NCBI GenBank assembly: GCA_033557465.1
Contig: CM066031.1
Span: 170,655,043-170,719,042 of the forward strand
DNA from: Ichthyophis bannanicus
Lineage: Eukaryota > Chordata > Amphibia > Gymnophiona > Ichthyophiidae
Length of the DNA stretch: 64,000 nt
Direction: 5' to 3'
Shown: positions 55,139-64,000 of the stretch, one piece after another
How positions within the stretch are numbered: the first letter of the stretch is position 1
How the letters are laid out: each line of letters begins with the position of its first letter
The notes under the pieces: model-generated
Seen by the model: the letters and a program-made list of their open reading frames with translations, nothing else
Told to the model about the DNA's origin: nothing
Database searches by the model: none
Made by a program: the position numbers and the translations under genes

Positions 55139-56080
55139 ACTCCCAAGCTAAGATGCCCGGAGGGAGTCCTAGCATATTGCGAATCTAGAATGAGCCATGC
55201 TACTCCTCAGAACCTCAGGCATCCTGGGGATGGAGGGTAGGAGTTGAATTACAGAAAGGTGCTGTGGAACAGCTGGACTAGAACAGGACTTCTATAGAGG
55301 AAGACCCTGTATAGATGACATTTAGTAGTAAAATATTGAGCGCAATATTCTAATATGGACCTCCCTTGGTGGCATTGTAAAAAGTCTATTGAGGTTCATA
55401 TGGATCTGTTAGAAGAGCCAGTAGAAAATCCTCAAGGAGTACCTCACTGTGAAGTAGAGGTAATAACTGTAGACAAAACAAGTGGAGGTCTGAACCCTTC
55501 AGGGTGAGAGAGTTCCAGGGGAAACTGGGGTAGTATAATGAGGTAGGGCTTCAGCGGAAAATGCAGAAGGTACTATTAGAGAAAGCTTAAGCTCTTTTGG
55601 CCCAAGAACAGCACAATCCTAGGACCAAAAGGAAAATGAGTCTGACCCATCAGGACCTACAATGGAATTAGTCCGTGTAGGAGAGAAGGGGTATGGAAGA
55701 CCCCTGTATCTGATAAGGAAGTAAGGACAGACTTAAGAAGCGTTACAGCTTTAGATTAACTGAAGATCCGCAATGTCTTTCCTAAATGGGGTCAATTAGG
55801 AAAGAAAAAAGGTACATGGAGAGCTTCAGAGGTACCTAACCCTGAAAGGTTATGGTAAGAAAAGTGTTTGCTAATTACCACAGGGAGTGGTTGTATGTGT
55901 AGAACCCTAAGCATGCTGGCACAGAATTGATAGGGGTAGTGCCCATCTGTCAGGGTCATATAGGAATATATGGATATCTGAACCTAAACAGACAGATAGA
56001 TAAGTATGTGGATACATATCTACCTGAAAGATATATCTCAACAGATATATATATATACATAAATATATACACATATAGGG

Positions 56081-56122
<42 letters not shown>

Positions 56123-56138
56123 TATACATTGGCAGAAG

Positions 56139-56199
<61 letters not shown>

Positions 56200-57700
56200 T
56201 GTAGGCATATAGACACATGTCTCCAGTATGTGGATGGAGAGATGCCTATATAACTAGATCCCCCTAGGAATATGGGGAGAGAGAAAGATTAATCTAATAG
56301 CAAGAAGGGTGATACCTGCTTGAATAGATACATAGAGAATCTTCTTTCCCTGGTTATGACTGACAGAGTCAGAGGAATGGTCTCCCTGACAAGAAGGAGT
56401 CTAGATTCCTTTTAGAATTTGAGTTCTTGAATAACCAGGATGGCCTACATGAAAAATGCAGAGGATAACTTCAGTCTGCAGGCAGCAAGTCCAGATCTCA
56501 CCAGAACTGCAGTATGGTGAATGGATGGAGGACGCCAGTGGAATAAGATACCATAGTGACCCGCCTATAAGGGCAAGATGGGTATCAGGCGTCCTTGAGC
56601 TGCCACTGAAAGAAAACTATCTCTGGCGAGAAGCCCAAAGGAGATATGGGCCAAGCCAGGGAATTGGCCATTCTTTAGGTTTTCACGTGATGAAAGGCCT
56701 GTGTCTTATGTCTCAAAAGAGATTTTAGATGAGATGGTGAGGGTAGGGAACACCTACCAGTCATGGGAACATGACTGGGTGAACCCCTCCTAACCATCTG
56801 AGGTTATCTGCCAGGCAAGATACTAATGCTCTCTAGCAAGGGCCCATAGTGCAAAGCTACTCTGTAGAGTTGCAGAGAGCATGTTGCAGATTGGTTAGAA
56901 GAAAAAACTGGCTGTTTAAAGCCAGTAGGTATCTTAAACTATTCTGCCAAGAACAAGGGGGCGAAGAATAGAAGTTAACCAACCAGTCTGTGATAATAGG
57001 GTTTCCAAAAAAGGTTGATAACCTGTTTGGGGTCTAGCACCGAGGCTAGAAGAATTGCTAGTGGAGGAGAAACCCTGGTTGTGTGGTGAACAGAACCAGT
57101 GGCTTAACCACTAGGAATTGCTGCATTTGCAGCAACTATCAGGGCAGCGGAAAAAAATTCCTTTTTCCCTCTTTTTTTTTTTTTTTTGCTTGGGAAAAAG
57201 AAGCAACAGACATAGTAGGAGTGGCAAGACTTCCTTAATGTCTGATGAGCTGCCCTAAGGTAAGAAAAAAAGGGGGAGACAACTCTGGAAGGGAGAATCC
57301 CCTTGTGGAATAGGTAGAGGACCATAGGGGCTTACCAGTGTAATAGAGCCACTCTTACAAACCGAATGTTGTAGTAAGAGGGAGGTAAGACAGAGTTGAA
57401 GGAGACTGACTATGTAGTAAATCTCTGAAAGGTAAGATGATACATGCTAGTACAGGGAAAAAAACTGTCTTATTGATAGTTGTCACTTCTCTTTTCCCAG
57501 AAAGAGGAAGAGAAACCTGTTAACTATAGGCATGATGATCATAAAGACTCTTAGAGTAAAAGAAAGGATGTCTCATGAAGAGAGATCCAGGAGAAGTTAG
57601 GATGAAATTAGTGCAGATGCTTCAAGTGAAAAGAAGCAGACTGCAACTCTAACCAGCAACCAGGAGATGTAATGGTAATCTATTTGAAACCCTGTGACTG
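55139..57700 (-). other. Decayed interior of DIRS-A3
   Basis: Expected position of recombinase, methylase-like region and RT. Only faint matches remain, e.g. 'gaggttatctgccaggcaag' (56801) against C 'gagtttgtccgccaggcaat' (RNase H). No recombinase motif could be read. Contains the AT-rich microsatellite at 56045-56200. Confidence 0.5.
56045..56200. repeat. (TA)n / (GA)n microsatellite
   Basis: Long TA runs (56082-56102 and 56145-56195) separated by a GA run (56104-56122). The open frames of Ile/Tyr repeats here are artefacts. Confidence 0.92.
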
Positions 57701-58113
57701 CTGGGTTTGCTGAACCTGTTGAGGTTGTGGTTTCTTTAGACCAGTGCGATGTTTCCCCTGTTTGGGAACATCTGTATGATGGGCAGAAGATGGATAAAAC
57801 TTTTTCCCCCAGGGGAAGAAAGTTTGGTAGGACATTTCCTACCAACTGGGAAAGAGGAAGGCGTAGAACAGCCTCTGGAAACAGGAATATCAGTGGTTAA
57901 CTGAGCAACTTGGAGTAAAGACTCCTTGTTAAAAAGATTTTCTCCAGTGCAAGGAGTATTTCCCAGTCTTTCATGTGCCCATTTGTCCAAGTCTGAAACT
58001 TGGAGCCAGGCTTTACGTCATGCCCCTATAGCTATAGCAGATGTTCTGCTAACAGACTCAAAGGAGTCTAGGGAAGCACGAGTAAGGAACCTAGAGATAT
58101 TTTGAGCATGACT

Positions 58114-61100
58114 AACCATGGATAGTTACAACAAAACAAATTGTGCTATGGTGCTGGAAGATGAGACCCCCAGGTTAGAAGGCCCTCAACTAGCTACTGG
58201 GGAAGAGCTGCAAACTTTTCAGAGTAAAGCCAGCATTTATGATGTGGTTGGATCAAAGCCCTCGGGAAGTCTGACTGCTGATGTAGCTGCGCATGAAATG
58301 AGAGTCAGAAGCTGTAAAGATGTCTTACACATTGGAACATGGAACGTACGAAGCATGAACCAAGGGAAGTTGGAGGTGGTCAAGAATGAAATGGAACGTG
58401 TACAACTTGATCTGTTGGGTGTCAGCGAACTGAAATGGACTGGCATGGGGCACTTTGCATCAGATGATCACATGGTCTACTATGCTGGAAATGAAAGACA
58501 AAGAAGAAATGGTGTTGCATTTATAATAAAGAAGAAACTTGCAAAAACTGTAATGAAATACAATGCAGTCAGCGAACGCTTAATCTCTATTCGTCTACGA
58601 GGATTGCCTATCAACACAACTATAATTCAAGTATATGCCCCAACAACAGCTGCAGAAGAGAATGAAATTGAAGAGTTTTATGAACAAGTACAAGCTGAAA
58701 TTGACAGAACATACAAACAGGATATCCTGATAGTCATGGGTGACTGGAATGCAAAAGTTGGCAACAAAGAAGAAGGCAAAGTAGTTGGAAAATATGGACT
58801 TGGCAACAGAAATGAAGCTGGAGAAAGACTGATAGAATTCTGCAAGACCAATGATCTATTCATCTCAAACACCTTCTTCCAGCAACACAAGCGGCGACTG
58901 TACACATGGACTTCACCGAATGGATTATATAAAAATCAAATTGACTACATATGTGGAAGTCAACGATGGAAAAGCTCTGTAACATCAACAAAGACAAAAC
59001 CTGGAGCTGACTGTGGTACAGATCATCAACTACTAGTATGCAAACTCAAGCTAAAGTTGAAAAAGAGCAAACCACTCATGAATGCAGCAAAATATGACCT
59101 TGAGAATATACCACTGGAATTTAAAAACTGCCTGCAAAATCGATTTGCTGCTTTAGATACAAATGACAGAGCTCCGGAAGAGTTATGGAATGACATCAAG
59201 AAGGTTGTGTTGGAAGAAAGCGAGAAGTCTCTACAAAAGGTGAAAAAGCAAAAACGGCCAAAATGGATGACAGAAGAAACTCTGAAAATTGCCCAGAAAC
59301 GCAGAGAAGCTAAAGCCAGAGGAGAAAGAAAGACAATCGCAGAACTCAACAGAGATTTCCAACGTGCAGCAAGACAGGACAAGGAAAAGTACTACAATGA
59401 CACTTGCAAGGAAATAGAAGCAGAAACTATTAGAGGAAGAACAAGATCGGCTTTCCTAAAGCTACGAGAGTTAAAGAAAAAGTTCCAGCTTCGAATTGGA
59501 ATGTTAGAAGATGCTCAAGGTTCTTTGTTGAATGATGCTGAGAAGATCAAGAAAAGGTGGAAGGAATATACAGAGTTTTTATATGATAAAGATCAAGTGG
59601 ACCAACAGCCGTTTCAACCTGTACCTTATGATCGGGAACCATTGGTGATGAAAGAAGAAGTTGAAGCAGCATTGAAAGACTTATCAAAGAACAAAGCACC
59701 AGGCATTGATAGCATTCCCACAGAAGTATTGCAGCAATCTGATGCAGCTGTTACCGTACTCACAAGGCTCTGCCAAGAAATATGGAAGACAACATCATGG
59801 CCAACTGACTGGAAAAGATCTGTGTTTATACCAATACTAAAGAAAGGTGATCCAACTGACTGTGGAAATTATCGCACAATCGCTCTGATCCCACATGCCA
59901 GCAAGATTCTACTGAAGATTATTCAAAAGAGACTACAACCATACCTGGAACAAGAACTACCTGAAGTGCAAGCAGGGTTCAGGAAAGGGCGAGGAACGAG
60001 AGACATCATTGCGGATGTGAGATGGATCCTTGAAAAGACTAAAGAATACCAAAAGGATATCTATTTGTGCTTTATCGACTATAGCAAGGCTTTTGACTGT
60101 GTAAACCATGAGAAACTCTGGGCCACATTAAGAAGCATGGGTATACCAGAACACCTGATCGTTCTCTTGCGCAATCTGTACATTGATCAAGAAGCAACAG
60201 TTCGAACGGAACAAGGAGAAGAAAACAGAATGGTTTAAAATAAGCAAAGGTGTAAGACAAGGCTGCATACTTTCCCCCTACCTGTTTAATTTATATGCAG
60301 AACAAATCATCAGAGAAGCAGGATTGTATGAAGACAACAGAGGTGTGAAGATTGGTGGAAGACTCATCAACAACCTTCGCTATGCTGATGATACCACATT
60401 ACTGGCTGAAAGTGAAGATGATCTGAAACATTTGCTTCTCACAATCAAAGAACATAGTCTCAAAATGGGCTTGCACCTTAATGTAAAGAAGACAAAGATC
60501 ATGACAACTGGCATAATCAACAGGTTCATCGTTGAAGGAGAAGAAATTGAAATTGTGAACAACTTTAACCTACTTGGATCAACTATCAATAAAGAAGCAA
60601 CAAGCAGTCAAGAAATCAGACGACGCATTGCTCTTGGCAGAATGGCTATGAAAGACCTAGATACGATTCTCAAGAGCAGAGATGTCTCTCTCCATACAAA
60701 GATTCGACTTGTTCAAGCCATGGTATTTTCAATAACATCATATGGATGTGAAAGCTGGACAGTGAAAAAGATAGACAGGAAGAAAATTAATGCCTTTGAA
60801 TTATGGTGCTGGCGGCGAATACTGTGTATACCATGGACTGCCCGAAGAACAAACCAGTCGGTACTAGAGGAGATCAAACCTAAGCTTTCTTTAGAAGCTC
60901 AGATGACAAGACTTCGACTTTCATACTTTGGACACATCATGCGAAGAGAGAGATCATTAGAGAAAGACATTATGCTTGGCAAGATAGAAGGTCAACGCAA
61001 AAGAGGAAGGCCAGCAAGGAGATGGATCGATACAATAACAGCAGCTACGGGCACCAGTCTGTCAACAATGAGCCGCCTGACTGAAGACCGAACACAATTT

Positions 61101-61168
61101 AGGATAGCTATCCAGAGGGTCGCCATGAGTCGACTGACTCGACGGCACTTAACAACAACAATCAGTAA
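58114..61168 (+). mobile_element. RTE-clade BovB-type LINE, nearly intact
   Basis: About 3.05 kb inserted in DIRS-A3 gag, opposite in orientation. Endonuclease and RT are encoded, broken only by a single evident frameshift near 60220. The 3' end 'gggtcgccatgagtcgactg' then 'actcgacggcacttaacaac' is the tail I know from squamate BovB elements and the SINEs that use it. The protein agrees with BovB over its whole length. No clear target duplication was found (flanks 'gactaa' and 'cagtaagg'). Confidence 0.9.
58118..60238 (+). pseudogene. BovB endonuclease and N-terminal RT
   Basis: 706 codons from ATG 58118. APE endonuclease: 'HIGTWNVRSMNQGKLEVVKN' (Asn), 'LLGVSELKWTGMGHF' (Glu), 'VYAPTTAAEENEIEEFYEQV', 'VMGDWNAKVGNKEEGKV' (Asp/Asn), 'HKRRLYTWTSPNGLYKNQID' and 'GADCGTDHQLLVCKLKL' (terminal Asp-His). 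RT from about residue 530: 'DWKRSVFIPILKKGDPTDCG', 'NYRTIALIPHASKILLKIIQ', motif A 'LCFIDYSKAFDCVNHEKLW'. The frame ends in 'TEQGEENRMV', after the shift. All endonuclease catalytic positions appear kept. It would nick the target and prime reverse transcription. Confidence 0.88.
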
Positions 61169-61175
61169 GGAATAG
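60200..61175 (+). pseudogene. BovB C-terminal RT
   Basis: Continues the previous protein in the next frame from about 60220: 'EWFKISKGVRQGCILSPYLF' (motif B), 'LRYADDTTLLAESEDDLKHL' (catalytic YADD), 'LHLNVKKTKIMTT', 'NNFNLLGSTINKEATSSQEI', then the C-terminus 'RLRLSYFGHIMRRERSLEKD' and 'RKRGRPARRWIDTITAATGT'. The break lies in the A-rich stretch 'aggagaagaaaacagaatgg', so a one-base indel is the likely cause. Otherwise open, which implies a young insertion. Confidence 0.88.
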
Positions 61176-62430
61176 TCTGCTCTTTTGGGCTCTTGAAGAA
61201 GAGGAGTCAAAAACAGTAATTTCTTTGTGACCTCTTCAAGAGAATCCCATATAGAAAATATATGAGAGAATTCTTGCTGAAAGCATGGATGCCTGGAAGG
61301 TTTGGCGTCCAAAGGCATCTAAAGTCTTAGACTCACGACCTGGCGGATAAGAAGAGTGCTTTTTAGTACTCTTAATACGTCTCATTGCTGATTCTACAAC
61401 AATGGAATGATGAGGCAGTTGAGTCTTTCGAAAACCTGGAGAGGGGGGCACCTGATATAGAGGATCAGTTGCCCTAGAAGGTGGGGGTACCGTTAAAGGG
61501 GTTTCCCACATTCGAAGGAGGAGATCCTGCAAGGTCTGATGCAAAGGAAGCATGATGTTTTCCTTTGGACTCCAGGGAACATACAGGGATTCTGTATTCC
61601 CTGGTGTAGGATTCTGACCTGGTACAGAAATGGCAAGTGACTTTGCCATATCAAGCAGGAATGCCTGAAAAGAAAAATCCCCAGAGGAAAATCCTCTAGA
61701 AAGAGGAGGACAGGCTAGATCTGTTGAAGAACTAGCATTGGCACCCAGGGATCTATCCAAATTTAGAGGAATAGAAGACCCTAAAGGGTGAAGTATCGGG
61801 TCCTTAGAGGATGGTCGCCGGTACCGCAGGAGGTCGGGACCAGCAACAATCGGTAGCACATCGTCCATGCTAGGGATCGATTCCAAACTCGGTACCGAGG
61901 GAAGCGAGCCTGATGAGAGCAGCATGGAAGGTACCGACAGCAATGGTAATGTGGATACCGGTACCGACTCCGGCACCGTATCCAATACCGGTGGATGAAG
62001 GCCGGCTGGTGACAGCTCTAACGGTATCGAAGAAACCAAGCGTGCCGGACATGGATCATCGGAACCGTGCCTTCGGTACCGTCCGGTATCGGTACCAAGG
62101 CGAGTCAGTACCCAGTCATCCAGACTTGAGATCTATTCCAGACTCAGCATCGAGGGAAGCGAGTCTATTGATGCACATCTGGAGGGTACCGTCGTCGGTA
62201 CCAGTACCGGTACCGGAATCAATACCGATAGTGAAAGATCGGTCTGTAGCGTATCCAATGGGCCTGCAGCCGAGGACGCCAGACTACGATCTTTGGTGAG
62301 GAATGTTTCATCCAACACCATTGCCGATGCCGGGGTATCGGTACCGCTCGAAGCAGATGCCACCACCGAGCATGGCTCAGGTATGTTCGGAGAGGGGTGA
62401 ACCTCAGGAACAACCTGAAACCCCACAAAG

Positions 62431-63181
62431 GATTTGGAGGCCGAAGACTCCCACCGGGGTTTTAAAGCCAGTGAGTCCTCGAGGGCAAGGCCAGAGGCTT
62501 CTCTATGCTGTGCATGAGATCTACCACTCGAGGGCTGGCTAGTCTTAACAGACTGTTTTGGGGTTACCTGATCCTGTGAAGAAGAAACGGTGGTCAGTGC
62601 CCTGAAGTTAAATGGGGACCGGGTATCGAGGTGAACTCGATGCTGAAGACTTCTTCCGACTATACTGCTGCAGGAGGGACACTCCAGCGGTTAGTGGTCA
62701 GGACCCAAGCAGGTTAGACACCAATTATGAGTGTCTAAAATTAATTTTGTACCGCCACAGTTTGTACATTTCTTAGGGATAGTGGCTGGTGGTTCCATGA
62801 AGGAAAATGAGTAGGCCTAGCAGGCCGAAAAAAACGTGAGGCACTAACAAGGAAAAAAGTATTCTTTGAAAAGGAAAATTTACAAGAAAAAAGAAAAGAA
62901 ACACCGGCGGTACCGGTGGCGTCGGGGAAGGCAGACGCGACCACAAGAAAACCAAAAAATAAAAGAAGAATTTTCTGCGGTGACAGGACGACGTCCTGCC
63001 GGCTCCGCGGAAAAACGAAAACTGAGGAGAGGCAGTTGGGAAAGGCGGGAAGAAAGCACGCAGGCGTGGTGGGATGCTTCCAAAAGCGTTCTGATTGGAC
63101 GCTGGGGAGCGTTCCCGGGCAGACTCCGTCGGTACCGACGTACCCATATGTGAAGACTCATTCCTGCTTGTTCCTGGAGAT
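62431..63181 (-). repeat. DIRS-A3 right end and leader
   Basis: The right terminal repeat (about 63010-63181) is the inverted copy of 54760-54960, sharing 'aacgctccccagcgtccaat' and the palindrome cgtcggtaccgacg (63128-63141). Between it and gag lies an A-rich leader. Probable promoter end of the element (inference). Confidence 0.75.
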
Positions 63182-64000
63182 GAGAAGATACCTCGTCCTG
63201 TAGGAGAGCAGTAAGTGGGGATTGCATATGATATTCCCCTATGAAAGTGGATGGGGATAGAGTTTGCAGATGAAGTCTCTACCCTTCCTGCTCTGAGATG
63301 AGGTGCCATCTGTGGGCATAGTGATACAGTCTGTTGCTATGTGGAGGGAGTGGGGGTCCTCTAGAGGCAGGCTGGTAATGTTTTCTAGAAGAGTCAAAAG
63401 CCAGGCGCAGACTGTGGCTACGGAGCTGGTTGAGATTTAGCCAACTGTGGCTTTTTCTGTTGCTTAGGAGCTTCTGCCTCTTCTGGGGGGCATGACCCTG
63501 GTACTGAGAAGCAGGAGGATAAGAAGAGTAGAATCTCTTCTTATTGTAGAAAGACTGCTTTACAGCAGTCTTTTTTCTAGCAGGATCAGCTGTTACTCTG
63601 GACAGTCTCTTTAGAGTACTATTTTCTGACACTGAGAGGCCTTATTTTGCCAGTCTTTGCAAAAGAGGTTTTCCCCTGTGAAAGGTATGTTGCCCAGTTT
63701 ATCTTGAAACCAGTGTTCAAGATCCAAGCCTTGAAGCCTTGCAATTCGATGTGCACCAATGCAGATTGTTGAGGTCCTGCTTGTGCATTCAAAGGCATCG
63801 AAGGTGGCCTATTGATAAACTTTGTAACATTTTGGCTGTGCTTGACTAGGGCAAGATAGTCTGCCCTCTTGTCATCTGGGAGAAGAGGAGCAAAGGTCTT
63901 GAGATCCCCGGACACCTCTTTGAGGAACATTCCCATGTAGAGGATATAGGGAGTTGATCCAAGCCGAGAGCATGGATGCCTGGAAACATCAATGCCCAAA
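63182..64000 (-). pseudogene. Element A Gag and RT N-terminus remnant
   Basis: Continues element A beyond A3. 63619-63999: 'TPYILYMGMFLKEVSGDLKT' (compare C 'YQLYMGMYLRDLAKELAGFF') and 'LVKHSQNVTKFINRPPSM' are Gag. 63279-63632 is the basic Gag tail, 'KTAVKQSFYNKKRFYSSYPP' (compare C 'KKTFYPRKAAAYKQYPHYQA'). 63182-63300 is the start of RT. The element runs off the window. Confidence 0.75.

Larger units (their letters stand above)
57700..62430 (-). pseudogene. DIRS-A3 Gag remnant (split by BovB)
   Basis: C-terminal part 57736-57990: 'DKWAHERLGNTPCTGENLFN' (compare C 'QDKLVDVPCRGENLFG'). Central part 61236-62039: 'LPHHSIVVESAMRRIKSTKK' and 'YPPGRESKTLDAFGRQTFQA', close to C Gag, with 'MLSARILSYIFYMGFS' ending at the BovB side. 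An upstream Pro/Ser/Val-rich part reaches about 62426. Two 255-bp tandem units (61860-62115 and 62115-62370) lie in the N-terminal half. BovB insertion and stops make it non-functional. Confidence 0.75.
54760..63181 (-). mobile_element. DIRS element A3, inserted in element A
   Basis: Left end 'agcacagttacttacctgta' (54760), right end 'gcttgttcctggagat' (63181). ICR 55041-55138: complement of 54760-54817 (one mismatch) joined to the complement of 63142-63181. Outside the ends, 'gagacagaa' and 'gagaagatacc' rejoin element A's RT frame without duplication. Inverted repeats of about 165 bp are well kept, but the coding region is far more decayed: only gag and faint RNase H are recognisable. Carries a BovB LINE. 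Probably a non-autonomous copy mobilised in trans. Confidence 0.88.
32838..64000 (-). mobile_element. DIRS element A (host of the nest), partial
   Basis: Left end 'agcacagttactcaactgta' at 32838; ICR at about 33021-33120 up to 'ataagcagg'. The element is then split: it resumes at 51724 ('aatgtagtcttcacatatgg'), is split again by A3 at 54760-63181 and by a 0.4-kb repeat near 54120, and continues from 63182 to the window end inside gag. Joining 33120 to 51724 gives the same inner-end sequence as A3 at 55112-55130. Read in minus orientation: recombinase, methylase-like region and RNase H, RT, gag. Coding parts are full of stops. The right end is outside the window. Confidence 0.8.

Noticed and set aside
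55907..56218. Open frames of Ile/Tyr repeats on both strands
   Set aside because: Translation of a (TA)n/(GA)n microsatellite.

Overview
This window is repeat-dense vertebrate DNA, not a gene-dense region. The CR1, L2 and RTE/BovB LINEs, tRNA- and 5S-derived SINEs, hAT and piggyBac-like elements, several families of DIRS tyrosine-recombinase retrotransposons and one spliced C2H2 zinc-finger gene together suggest an amphibian. The CR1 3' tail and the DIRS ends look like those I associate with caecilian genomes, but that species call is recognition from memory and was not searched.

Layout: 61-4.9 kb is a minus-strand CR1 LINE split by a 1.56-kb LTR-like insertion with a 4-bp target duplication. 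5.0-8.1 kb is an L2 LINE with a second L2 nested inside it. 8.1-9.3 kb is a DIRS scrap carrying a palindromic hAT MITE. 9.3-17.5 kb is old, worn sequence with CR1 and SINE relics. 17,564-24,021 is a complete but inactivated plus-strand DIRS element (called D here), with a SINE near its 3' end. 24,856-28,031 is a broken hAT transposon. 28.8-29.8 kb holds a TTAA-flanked MITE and a 5S-derived SINE. 29,971-32,274 (minus) holds the only likely host gene seen: two in-phase exons of a ten-finger zinc-finger protein, with a hAT MITE in the intron.

From 32,838 to the window end is one DIRS nest. Element A (minus) starts at 32,838 and still continues at 64,000. Two related DIRS elements, B1 (33,121-45,751) and B2 (45,752-51,723), sit head to tail inside its terminal repeat. 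B1 appears to contain a CR1, and that CR1 contains an apparently intact DIRS element C (38,567-44,361) with a 1281-codon Gag-RT-RNase H ORF and an open tyrosine-recombinase ORF. A second A-type element, A3 (54,760-63,181), interrupts A again and carries a nearly intact BovB LINE (58.1-61.2 kb) with a single evident frameshift.

How the parts work together: the DIRS elements encode Gag, RT/RNase H, a Dam-methylase-like region and a tyrosine recombinase. Their ends are inverted repeats, and an internal complementary region (ICR) is the exact complement of the left end joined to the right end. That allows the ends of C, A, A3, B1, B2 and D to be set to within a base or a few bases. The LINE copies would be reverse transcribed at their targets; SINEs depend on LINEs and MITEs on hAT or piggyBac transposases. 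Apart from the zinc-finger gene I see no host gene, tRNA gene, CRISPR array or bacterial-type operon.
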